Of a DNA stretch of 54,003 nucleotides, positions 20,528 to 31,358 are shown one piece after another. This stretch comes from Seiridium cupressi. Its lineage: Eukaryota > Ascomycota > Sordariomycetes > Amphisphaeriales > Sporocadaceae. The position numbers and the translations under genes were made by a program. The notes under the pieces were generated by a model. The model was not told the DNA's origin. It was given only the letters and a program-made list of their open reading frames with translations, and did no database searches. Numbering within the stretch: position 1 is the stretch's first letter; the number at the start of each line of letters is the position of its first letter. The stretch is from contig JARVKI010000164.1 in the NCBI GenBank assembly GCA_036674765.1, positions 1 through 54,003 on the forward strand, read 5' to 3'.

Positions 20528-23500
20528 CTTAGGAAGAGACAGCAACGTTTTGAGGCCGTCTTGGGATGCAAAAGTACTTATCGCGAACCCGGGCTACTGA
20601 TAGTGATGCAACCTTTTGGTGATCAGTGATCGTATTCGGAGAATTACTAGCTCCGCGTCGCTGCTCGTTTGGGCTAGTCCCATCTCGAGAATAAATGTCA
20701 GCTTTGTCGGCCCTGTCGTTAAGAATTAAAGTACGTAACTACTGTAGCTCACTCATAATAGCCCGCTCCACCAACATCGTTCCCGCTCGCTTCCGCCATG
20801 CCTTGCCGCCATACAGTAGAGATGACCAAGCTCCACTGACGGTGATGGAGCAGGGGGTGTTTATATTTGCGCCGGGAGGCCAGAACGAGGGTGAAGTGAT
20901 GAGCAATCCTTTCTGTGGGTGCCACTCTTCTCAAGCAGTTAGTGGTATTGCCGAAGGATTTCGTCCTCGACTACATGAAGATCTTTCATATCTTCGGAAA
21001 ACATGCAACTTGGAGAGTGCAATGTACTGATAACAGCGGGTGGGGAGTCTCTAGTGATGACCTGTCTGTCTGTAGGTTCTGCCGTCCTCCAGCAAATTGA
21101 CGACTTGGTTGTACTATGCAAGTACACTGACTACATACCAGTGCGTGCAGAACTTCAAGTTCCATGCGGGCTCTCCCATGGATAGGGTGGCACAGACATT
21201 GCGTTCTTGGTGGGAAGCGGACGATCTTCCTATTGAAGCTGAGAGTGCCGCCAGCCCGCTTGTGCAAGATGTGAGAATGCATCTCTAGTTAGTGGGCCCG
21301 GAATTTTCACTTATGGACAGGGGCCAGGGTTAGGTGACAAGATACTGCTATCCTTTGACGTGTGATTGGAGGACAGATCCCGATCAGAGGCTGCTCCTCA
21401 TACTTCAGCGCGACGGCTTCGCAACTAGAGACTTCATCAAGCAAGTAGTACGGCAATTAGGTTTAACATCGGAGGATGCCATGGGCCAGGCACACTCGAC
21501 TACCGCGGCAGATTCGTTTGCGTGGTTACCTTGGGCTGCGTCAGTATAGTCGAAATGACTTTCTCGGTACGGATGATTTTCTGTGGGTAGCTCGGCCAGA
21601 TTCCTGGAGCATCATGGGTGCTTGTCACCAACCTGCATGCCCGGAATTACTGGCCCCTTTGTTCTCAATGCGAGCAAGGGAGCTAATGCAGCAACGGCGA
21701 CGCTGGCCAGAATCCCATCAGCGCTCGCGGCATCAGGCTTGTAGGGTAGTCCAGTCCTGCTGTCGGGAGGAGTGAGCACAAAGGTTACCGCCGGCGAAGC
21801 GCTCCAACCATGTAAACCCAAGTTCTGTGCCATGAACGTTTTCGTGTCCATGCAGGACTTGAAACTTGAAACCTTTGCCGCCTATAGATACACGCAGGAA
21901 TAAGCCCCGTAGTATTCTTAGTTGCGTGCCACGGGCAAGGGGAAAGCGCCGCATGGGGAGGAGAGCTGAGATGTGCAGTGCCAGCGTGACACTTATGCGG
22001 CTGACCGGTCTCGTTCTCACATGGCTTGGAAGAGGCTGATTTGGCTTTTGCGATTGCCAAATTGAGAGACTATCCGTGAGTATTGATTTGGGGCAACCAC
22101 TTGACACTCGCCATGGAGCTGGATGTGTACCTCTTTGCCCACGAGCACTCCAGTTCTCGAATTAAGTCGAGTACTTGTGAAGAGACATGTCGGCTTCATC
22201 TTGTCAGTTCGATGTATTTCAAGGCTGTGCTTATCAAAGCCAACCGTGTATCAGTCCCTCCTGGTGGGCGTGCAGTAGTTATTACTGTGGTCAGATAGCG
22301 ATTGTCCTTCAGCATTTCGTTAACGGACGACGTCGGACTGGTGAAAATCTGATATGTCACACGCCGGCGAGGCCCCGAGAGATATAAATGCAGCCGAAAA
22401 GATGCCCAACGACCCGTTGAGCCATAGAGCACCGTCCAAGCTTACGAATACTGACAGCTTGCAATTTTCTAGAGCCCGTTCTTTGGAGCCAGCACATAGA
22501 TTGAATTCCGCACTATCAAGCGTTGGTGACTTGAGCCGCATGAGACAACTCACCATGCTTTCGATCATATATGTACGCATCTATGCTTCGTACATATATG
22601 CTTGCTAAGATTGGGCCTCATAAGCACGAAACCTGGGACCAGCCTGACAATTTGAGAAGGCTAAGGCGTACGAAAGGTTTCTACCATATCCCATATGACA
22701 ACCGTGCCAGCCCTACGCACCACGAGATGGTGCGCGCGCTCCTCCGGATTTCGGCTAAGATGATGGACCAACCATTGTAACAGCCGCTCTTTCGGAAGCA
22801 GCTAGGATTGTTGCAGGAGTATGACTGCATAAGGCAACAACCGACGGCAAGGCAAACAGTCTTTTCGGCGCTTGAACGCGACCATGATTTGATCGACTTC
22901 TGCCTTCTGCTGCAGAACTCAGAACTGCGAAATCAGATGCGATGCCTTGAGGTTATGCCATCGTATAAGCCCACTCCGGAAGCGCGGGAGCTACCGCTTA
23001 TGGCTTATTGTAGCACCTTTTAAGACATTGGCAAATACCAGGGAATCGAGTGGGATGCTCCTGATGTATAGGGATATATTACTCGCAGGAACATGGGTGT
23101 GAGTCTAGTGATATTCGTTTGTACGGTCCAAGTCGCGGTTAGGTTTCCTGTGCCAAAGATTCAACTCAGTGTCCCAAGGCGTCGATCGCCTGGGGCGCAT
23201 CGGAACTTTAAGCTGATAAATTCATCAGTCATCAAGATTCGAGGAACTGGCATGGAGCAAAGAGCAGAGACCCGGGGACTTCTTGTATCATTAAGTCGGA
23301 AACGTCCTTGATGTACTTGATGATCCATATGAGTGCATTGGCAAGCAGAGATATCCCATGCAGGTGACTAGATCCAGTAGACCAGCAAGACCGGCGTAGA
23401 CCTGCATAAACTTGCCTGGATATGCAGAAATATCGACGTACCCCAACCAAGCAATCTTGCAGAGTGCCGACAAATGGAGGCAGCAGGCGGGGGCAATTCC

Positions 23501-24977
23501 GGACAACAATGAGCCGTGGCCGTCCGCTTCATAGATCCTGCCTTGATACAGCTCGAATCGCTCACGTTTGATGAATAGGTAATCCCTTTGAGCATGCGCT
23601 GCCAGTAGGAGTTTCTGTCACAGTGGCGCGCACCATATGCAGGCCAGGACCAGGACCCAGGCGATGGGTTCTGTCCGTAGGTCCCACCCAGGCCTCGCCC
23701 GCGATTGGCATCTGCAAGCGGGAATAATTACACCGGCTATACGGTATAGCTATTCTGCCATGGCTATTCTGAGGCCTGCCTCCCCCCAGACAGTAAACCC
23801 AAAGCGAGGTTGTGGTGCATGCGTGCTTAAGCGCAATAAAATGCTCATCGAGTCAATGAAAATGTTTGCACGCATGCGGTAGGAAGTGTCCATGGATGCC
23901 GTGAGCGCATCGATCAAGCCGTGGACTGGGACAGAGACGGCAGATTCGGGGGAGACCTGGCAGCTGGGCGATGGACGATCCCTGCATGGAGTCAGCACGG
24001 TCTGGTTTGTCGTCCAAACCTTGCCTTATCGGGACAAGAGCCTTTACCTAACAATTTCTCCTGCATTTGCATCTGCATTTTGCAGCGTTTCCCACGGCCA
24101 GGGAGCCGCCAGCAGCTTGCAGTACCAGAAGTACATACGTGGTGAATACAGCCCAGAGGTAGCCTAGCGCCTCTTTGGGCCATGCCTTGCACGCCCGGTC
24201 CACTAGACGGTCCCACCCCAGACGCGCGCTGCCTAGCGCCAAGTGCTAGGAGAATCTGAATTGGCCTTTGCAGCGAGGCTCGACACTCAAGCTCCTCTTT
24301 TTCTCGCTTGCACCAATTTGCGATCGCGTCACACCACTCAACGGAAAGCGCATGCTCGTCGACTCAACCAACACCATCCATCACCAGCAACCCGGCGAGA
24401 CCAGCAGCTGCAGGCCCCCTCCGAGTCCCCATTCGCAAAGGTACGTAAGCCCATTCCTCTGCATGCGTCCAGTGCATTGTGTACGACATGAGCCCGCTGC
24501 ATCCTTCAGCAATTCGCGAGCCCCAGCCGGGCAGGGCCAGGCGCCGTCGCATTGCAGGCACAACGCGCAGACTCAGACGCAGCCCAGGAGAGCAGATCTG
24601 TCGACTCCGGCTCCTGATTCGGCACCCGGCGCTGCCTCGTCTGCGCCTGTCTCTCGTTGCGGACGCTGCGTGCTGCCTCCTGCATTGCGCGAGCCAGCCC
24701 AGCCTGCTTCTTCTTGATTGCTCGCCGCCAGAGCTCTGCTGCAGCTGTGCTTGTACCGGCCAAGTTCCCTTGACGCACTCCCGTCCCTGTACCTTCACTT
24801 TGGCCCATCTGGCCCCCAAACTGAACGTACTCTTTGCTCACCACCCAGGCTAACCCCTCCGTCATTGCATCCAGACAGCCAAAAGGGCACCCTCCGTTCC
24901 TCAGGTCGTCCCAGAGGAAAATTCGTCGACCCAGTCACGTTTCTTGACATACATTGACCATCAGAAAGTATACAGTC
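20528..24977. other. 4.4-kb region without an intact recognisable gene
   Basis: The largest gap in the window. ORFs on both strands are short and mutually inconsistent. The only structure I can point to is an in-frame pair of ORFs interrupted by one stop (22571-23023). Base composition is not strikingly AT-rich, so heavy repeat-induced mutation is not obvious. The last few hundred bases, 24300-24970, become C-rich and pyrimidine-rich and probably form the GBP2 promoter. Confidence 0.55.
22571..23023 (+). pseudogene. Possible decayed gene: two in-frame ORFs split by a TAA
   Basis: Reading from an ATG at 22571, 69 codons run to a TAA at 22778-22780. The same frame then continues for about 80 codons to 23023 without another stop, ending in a stretch that looks protein-like (LIDFCLLLQNSELRNQMRCLE, then SYKPTPEARELP). 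The interrupting codon lies between Leu and Gln. I do not recognise the family. It may be the remnant of a larger protein, or chance. Confidence 0.3.
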
Positions 24978-27900
24978 ATGGGTAAGTCTACGCCATCTAG
25001 TCTCCTTCTCACCTCCTATCCGCTATCTCTTCAGACTCGAGCTCAGCGGACTATTCGCCATCCTGAGCCTGCTTACTTACTATCCATCATCTTCTATCTC
25101 GCTCACACAACTCTCTCCCTTCCTCCCTTCCTTCCTCTCTCGCTTCCACGCGCTCTGCTCGTCTCGTCTGGTCACTGCATAACGCTTGCCCTACGACGCG
25201 CCTTGTCCACCAATCTCTCTTCCGCCCGGCGTGCTTAGAAGCATAAAACAAAGTGCTTCTGTGCCGTGTTGCGGCCACCTTTCCCATCAACACCTACACC
25301 CGCTGTAACAGCCCACAGCATTGCCTGCTTGCCCTCGCAGGATATCCTGCGAATCAGCTCGCGTACAGCCCTGACCCTCTTCCTGTCATTCCTCTTGCTA
25401 CTATACCCCTCGTCTCGCTTTCCTCGTTACTGCTCAGTACGTGTTCATGCTCGCCGAGCCGACCTCTCTCTACGGAGCTTAAACCATGCCTTCCCCCACA
25501 CATCCTCCCTAGGCACTTTCCTTTCCTGATCTGCTCAATGCCTTATGCATCAGCGGCCCGCCAGATTGCCACGGTTTATCCTTGACCCTCATATTCGTCC
25601 CCAACACCCCTTCACTCCATCTCGCTCTTTACTTCTGCTCACCGTTTCTTTTCCAGACGACTCTAACCAATATACAGCCGACTCAGGAGACACATATCGG
25701 CCCGTAAGTACCACTCTCTGATTTCACTCTCTTGCCCGTGGCAGAACATGTTTGCTCGTTCTTCCCGTAACTGCTCTCGTCGCCCTCGTGCTTCAGTAGT
25801 GTCCCTCTCTCTCCATACTGCTCTCGCCTTGGTGGCGTATATGAAACTCTATATACTGGGTCCAGCCAGCGAATTCCATGAGTTAGTTTGAAGTCGAGGA
25901 GCACGTTTACCGTCTGGTCCCGCTGCTCGGCACTAGCTCGAACGCTGTTATATCCTGCCACGTAGCTTGGGACAATGGCGGAAAGCTGCGAGTGATAAAC
26001 TTTCCTAGGAAGACGATCCCACGCAGACGAGGGCGACGGCACAATTTTTCTGACCCAGGGCACGGAAATTGTTCCCCCGCACGACACCAATACCCATTTC
26101 CACCGGGTGTCTACTCCAGCATCATATTATTCCTCGTCACGATTCTCTTTGGCGGAGCCGCTAGCGCTCATGAACGACCAAGCAGCTGACACGTCACAGC
26201 GTGAGAGGTCTCGCTCCCCACGTCGTGGAAGATCAAGAAGCCCGGGCCGTTCAGCTCGTCGCCGATCGTATTCTCGTAGCCGGTCTCCCAGCCGGGACAG
26301 GGACGACTACCGCAGATCGAACAGACGTTCGTCACGCTCCCCTATGACGAGTGCCGGAGCTGCGCCTGGAGGATCTGGTCAGGGTTTCGGGGGTCCACAG
26401 CGAAGTTACGAGGAGCGCCAGCAGGCACGCGAACAAATGATGAGCAACATACGCGAGACGTCACAACAAGACCGCCGCGTCTACGTCGGCAACTTGTCTT
26501 ACGATGTGAAATGGCATCATCTCAAGGATTTCATGCGACAGGGTGCGTTCCACTTGACGAGCCGGATTTTGTTGCGTTGGAAACGATGGCTGACGGAAAT
26601 GGTCTTTCTAGCTGGAGAGGTTCTCTTCGCCGATGTTTTATTGCTTCCGAATGGAATGTCGAAGGTGGGCGTCTACACGTGATTCATGGCTTGGTCCTTT
26701 TCTTTTTCTTGGTTTCTTCTCCCTTTTGGTCTTGTTGGAATTGATGGATTGACGGGTGGGACTTGTGTCCGCGGGTGATGTAGGGATGCGGGTAAGTTTC
26801 TAAACTCCGAGCCTTCGCTAAAACAAAAACAAAAACAAAACAAGTGGGCAGTGGTGCTAATGCTATGCTAGTATTGTGGAATATGCAACGAGGGATCAAG
26901 CCCAGAATGCAGTCGCAACGCTCAGTAACCAGAACCTCATGGGCCGTCTCGTCTACGTCCGCGAAGTGAGTCTACCTCTACGCCTGCCGATCATCCCTGA
27001 TGCCAGATTCTGACCAAGTTTAGGATCGCGAGGCCGAACCTCGATTCAGCAACTCGCAAACGGGAGCACCAGGAGGAGGCCGCGGCGGCTTCGGTGGCGG
27101 CATGCAAGGTGGTTATGGAGGTGGTGGTGGTGGCTACGGCGGAGGAGGAATGATGGGTGGAGGTGGTGGCGGCGGCGGCGGCGGTGCCGGTCGCCAGATC
27201 TACATATCCAACGTTTGTTCCACTACCCCTCTTTTCACTGCTAACCTAGCCTTCTGTTTTGTATTAACCCAATTAACAGCTCCCGTACACTGTTGGCTGG
27301 CAGGATCTCAAGGATCTCTTCAGACAAGCAGGTGAGTTGCAATCTATAGCAAGGTTGTCCGCGCTTCGACGTGCACAAACTGACGTGATCTGTTCTTAGC
27401 CCGCAATGGTGCTGTCATCCGAGCCGACGTTCACCTTGGCCCCGATGGTCGACCTAAGGGGTCTGGTATCGTCATGTTCGAGAGCCCCGATGACGCCCGC
27501 AACGCCATTCAGCAATTCAACGGTTATGACTGGCAAGGTCGCCAACTAGAAGTCCGTGAAGATCGTTACGCTGGCGGCCCCGGCGGCGGTTTCGGCGGAG
27601 GATTCGGCCGCGGAGGATTCGGTGGTCGTGGTGGCTTCGGAGGCGGCTTCGGTCGTGGAGGCTTTGGCGGCCGTGGAGGCTTCGGTGGCGGTGGTTATGG
27701 CCGAGGTGGATACGGCGGGGGCGGCGCCGGCGCCGGCGGCAGTGGATACGATGCTGCTGGGGGTGCTCCTCCGGCCGCTGCAGCCCCGAACCCATTCACT
27801 GATTATGCCACGACTGGTACCGACCCCAGCGAGACAATCTACGTCCGAAATGTGAGTAGCCAATCTTAGCTCTCTCATGTGTTCCATTATTGACTTTCAC

Positions 27901-28190
27901 AGCTTCCATGGTCCACCAGCAACGAGGATCTGGTCGAGTTGTTCACAACTATTGGTAAGGTCGATCAGGCCGAAATCCAGTACGAGCCTAGTGGTCGCTC
28001 CCGTGGAACTGGCGTTGTCCGCTTCGACAGTGCCGCTACTGCCGAGACGTCCATCTCCAAGTTCCAAGGATACCAATATGGCGGTCGGCCATTGGGTCTC
28101 AGCTTTGTCAAGTACCTCACACCAGGTGGTGGCGGGGATGCCATGGACACTGACGCCCATGGCGGCTTGACTCAGGACCAGATAATGTAG
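24978..28190 (+). CDS. GBP2: GBP2/HRB1-type RNA-binding protein with RS region and three RRMs
   Basis: SR-like nuclear protein that in yeast couples splicing surveillance and TREX to mRNA export. Order: RS-rich N-terminus (SPRRGRSRSPGR, SYSRSRSPSRDRDD), RRM1 (VYVGNL; RNP1 KGCGIVEY), Gly/Tyr linker, RRM2 (IYISNLPYTVGWQDLK; RNP1 KGSGIVMF), Gly/Phe/Arg linker, RRM3 (IYVRNLPW; RNP1 RGTGVVRF), end DQIM. Preferred exons: 24978-24981, 25657-25703, 26200-26542, 26612-26664, 26784-26791 (8 nt), 26872-26965, 27024-27212, 27280-27331, 27400-27851, 27903-28190; 509 aa, phases close. Intron 2 could instead end at 26058, adding 47 residues in frame. An ATG at 26170 is an alternative start if the first two exons are untranslated. 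The RRM part is secure; the 5' end is tentative. Confidence 0.9.
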
Positions 28191-30222
28191 GGCGTTTACG
28201 AACGATTCTATCTGGGCCCTCCCCAACTGGAAACCGCTGGGTTGGCCACCAGTCGTTCTCGATGCCATACTCTTCGAATTCCATTGGCCACACTGCAAAC
28301 GGCCTCCAGGAATCGGGAGCAATCTCTCACTCACCTTGTCTCATAATCATATCTGTACTACAGTTTTCTTTACAGCATTCGTTGTCTTCTGGCTGGGGGC
28401 CAAGGTTGTCTTGTGGAAATGCCGCGTTCTCGGCCAAACCGACTCATCGCGTGCGCCGCTGAGCTATTTGGCCCCATGTCTAGAACCATCGCCATTTCGG
28501 TGCTGGCTCGACCAGTTGCACTACTCAGCGTGTGATGAGATGAAAAAAAGTTATTTTTCTAAGTCATTTGTTTTCGGAGGACGAAACACGACGACGTGGA
28601 GGGTTGTAGCTTGGAAGAAAAGGGGAAACTTCGGAAGGCTCTTTACTTAGATTGTCGCCAAATAGCATCTGACTTTTCTCGGCTTGGTAGCTGGCTCATT
28701 GCAAGGCGCATACTAAGGCGTTGGATGGGCAAAAGGTGACATTTGCGTAGGATGTGATACTGTGTGGAGTGTTCCATGGTCCAACTTTGGGTCTGATATT
28801 CTGCGGCATGACTTCGGGGCTATAGTCACCAGGCCGGTCTTCGCGGTGACTATGTGGCCATGTTGTAAAGGACTATTGGTGTAGGCGCCGAGGCTACCGC
28901 GCTTTACGTGGGTATCTACTGTCATATACACGGTATTCAGTCACGAGAATTTAATATGGATGGCTACGTCATCCTTCGGCCCTCCCTCTTGCTTCTGGGC
29001 GCCTCGACGAGCTACTGGGAAGAAGAGCTCTAGATTCTTAGTGCTGCGGATGGTGTTACCGGCCAAACACAATAAGTGAAGTTTGCACAGTGGAATGTTA
29101 CATTTGTTTCCTGCACTACGGTAATGGAGTGGGCAGTTTCAAGGTCGTCGCTGGGAAGACTTTGGAGCTTGTAGATGCGTTGCCTGGATGATTGTGTTTG
29201 GACCTCACCATACTTTCCCGGAAATAGGTTTCCATCAAGTAGAGCCCCACGCGATGCTGTTACCATGCTTGAAACAAGGTCATCCAATATTCACTGTAGT
29301 CATTGTTATCTGATCTTATTAGTAGTTTTGACCGGCCTCGGAATTTTCGTGTTTCGGGCTCGTATTGAGTCGGCTTTGTTCGCTCGCGTAAATTTGTTAA
29401 AACGCGCTATGGTGATGGACGATCGGTAGTAGCACAGACAAACATCGAGCCTCGAACAAAGCTCGTTGCGCAGGAACTCGGTCGAATGGCGATAATAGTC
29501 GAAAAGTAAATCTAATGCCAGATGGCCAGGGAAACCTCGAGCGTCGAGCCGGTTCATAATGAAATCAAGGTTCAGTGGTCGAGTAAAGAAAGTGAAGTGA
29601 GAGAACGATGGCCACTTCCAGCGCTGAGGTCAGCCGTAGCGCACGTCAAGCAGACAACGTCAGGCGTGTACCGTCACTGGTGCTACGGTTAAGTGAAGCC
29701 CCTGAGAGTGGCCGGTGCCGTGCCCTTGCCCCTGGCTTGCCTCTGTCCTATCATCTCACCCGCAGAATTGGGCTTGGGCAACTTGCTTGCTTGCTAGCCC
29801 TAGTGAGCAGTCATGACCATGAACTGATTGAGCCGCCGGGCTTTCTGCTTGCTGTCAGCATGACTTCCTCCGCGTCGGGATTGCGAACAGTCATTTCAGC
29901 AAGGGCTACAACTCTGTCGGCCATGCCCCCCGGTACCTGCTTCCCTTTCATGCTTCTAGAACAGCTCACAAGTCATGCGTCCAAGTGCACTTTGCGAAGA
30001 CTTACAGTCGATCTCTGGGACATATATATTCGAGCCCGGTCGTGTGACTTTCACAGCAGTTTCCGAGACAGTGCAACCCAGCTCAGATAATCCAAAGTGA
30101 AGATAAACATACCGTCACAAGCTTCCTCCACTACAACACCAGAAGTTCAACGTTCGATAACCCTTATTCGTCCGGACACAGCCGCTGGGAAATAAAACAC
30201 ATTGGATACATTCAACAGACAA
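28191..30222. other. Intergenic region, GBP2 to the Cys-rich gene
   Basis: About 2 kb. An ATG-initiated ORF of 160 codons at 29608-30090 has no recognisable domain and its amino acid pattern looks random. No RNA gene or repeat is seen. Confidence 0.55.
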
Positions 30223-30438
30223 ATGTGCGAGCTCCACCCCCTAAAATGCACCAACTGCAAGCGAGTCTGGACAGCATATAAAAGGCTCGCCAGCTGTGAG
30301 AGCCAGGATCCCAATGTCGAATGTCCGCTTAGCCTGTGTATGTGGGTGGGCAACCCCAAGAAACCGACTAAAACCGAGTGCGATGCTTGTAGGGAGGTCA
30401 GAGAAATGTTGGAGGATTTCGATGATGACAACGCATAG
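30223..30438 (+). CDS. Small Cys-rich protein, unknown function
   Basis: A 71-residue ORF starting MCELHPLKCTNC. It has eight cysteines (positions 2, 9, 12, 25, 34, 39, 53, 56), including two CxxC pairs (CTNC and CDAC), one histidine near the first pair, and an acidic tail EDFDDDNA. It resembles the short fungal proteins that open with MC and carry spaced Cys/His, probably for metal binding. There is no signal peptide, so a cytoplasmic or nuclear zinc-binding protein is more likely than a secreted effector. The frame stays open a few codons upstream only via TTG, so the ATG at 30223 is chosen. No function can be given. Confidence 0.6.
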   Translation: MCELHPLKCTNCKRVWTAYKRLASCESQDPNVECPLSLCMWVGNPKKPTKTECDACREVREMLEDFDDDNA

Positions 30439-30871
30439 CGGTCGGCTCTTGTAACTAGCGAAGAGAAAGGACAGGGGAAGAGGAGCTTGGAGAGGTAAAT
30501 GGGCGACAGATGGGGGCAAAATAGTGTATAATATATGTGAGCTACTTGCGAGTCTCAATTCCTAAGTTTTCTTCCTAATGCATCTTGTAGAGCTGCAGAT
30601 GCAGCTTGCCACCCACATCATGCTTTCTGAACCCCTCCAAGCTGTCAGGCTTCGGCGGCTTCATTGAGCATCCTCGCCATCCTAGACACCTCACCACCCA
30701 GCATGTAAGACATGGAGGTTCACATCAATCAAAATGCCATGAACCCAATGCCATGTCCTTCTCTCGCTCGGAAGGCGAGAGTGGCTTCAGGTCACGTCCT
30801 CGTAGACCCGGCAACAGCTACAAACATGTCGATGCGGTCCTGCTCGCGTCTTCCTCAATAATGAATCCACA
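30439..30871. other. Short convergent region, Cys-rich gene / SRP14
   Basis: Presumed 3' ends of two convergent genes; nothing else seen. Confidence 0.6.
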
Positions 30872-31358
30872 TCATGCAGCAAGGCCCTTCTTCTTTCGCG
30901 CCTTGCCCTTCCTCTTGCTCCTATCTCTCGGCTTCAATGTTGTCATGCCGGCCTTGCATACCTCTGCGTATTTCTCGAAAAACACTGGCAATGCCTCGGC
31001 CTCGATTACGGTTGACAGCTTGAGCTTCTCTTTCCTCTTCTCTCCCGCCTTGCCGTTGGTGGCTCTGATTAGGACGGGGAGAGGCTTGGCTGGGTTGAGG
31101 TCGGGGAAGGGAGTCTCGCTCGTTGGCTCGGGAATGTCTTGCTCATACGATACTGCACTGCCTATTAGACCGTTACCCGCCTTGGAATAGGGAGTCAGAT
31201 CGTACATCGCTTCTGCGTCAAGTAAATGGCACCGTGGTCCTTGCCCTTGCGGCCGTCGAAGAGCTCCTGTAGCTTGACGAAGAACTGCCACGGATATTAG
31301 CTACACGATGCCCGCCTCCTCTCGCGAAACCTACCTCGTCGTTGCTGAGGTGCCCCAT
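30872..31358 (-). CDS. SRP14: Signal recognition particle subunit SRP14
   Basis: Alu-domain protein of the signal recognition particle, which with its partner slows translation during ER targeting. Exon 1 (31358-31335, 24 nt) encodes MGHLSNDE. Exon 2 (31284-31206) encodes FFVKLQELFDGRKGKDHGAIYLTQKR, and exon 3 (31152-30872) begins SYEQD and runs through FPDLNPAKPLPVLIRATNGK and YAEVCKAGMTTLKPRDRSKRKGKARKKKG. The second intron is 53 nt (GTACGA...GTGCAG) and splits a Leu codon as T|TA. Without this intron the gene would seem frameshifted. Spliced length is 127 aa, normal for fungi, and the basic tail is typical. It diverges from SGD1 across about 700 bp. Confidence 0.92.

Noticed and set aside
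23291..23509. Minus-strand hydrophobic ORF resembling a membrane segment
   Set aside because: Short, no partner exons found, and no family recognised.
23796..23882. Zn(II)2Cys6-like start (KRGCGACVLKR) on the plus strand
   Set aside because: Only the first two cysteines fit; the rest of the six-cysteine pattern is absent, so chance is more likely.
24268..24865. Overlapping 119-151-codon ORFs on both strands before GBP2
   Set aside because: Products of GC-rich low-complexity promoter DNA; open in several frames at once and no homology.
29608..30090. 160-codon ATG ORF upstream of the small Cys-rich gene
   Set aside because: Composition looks random, with no domain and no splice context; kept only as a note.
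31150..31210. SRP14 as a frameshifted pseudogene
   Set aside because: A 53-nt phase-correct intron explains the break and restores the conserved sequence.
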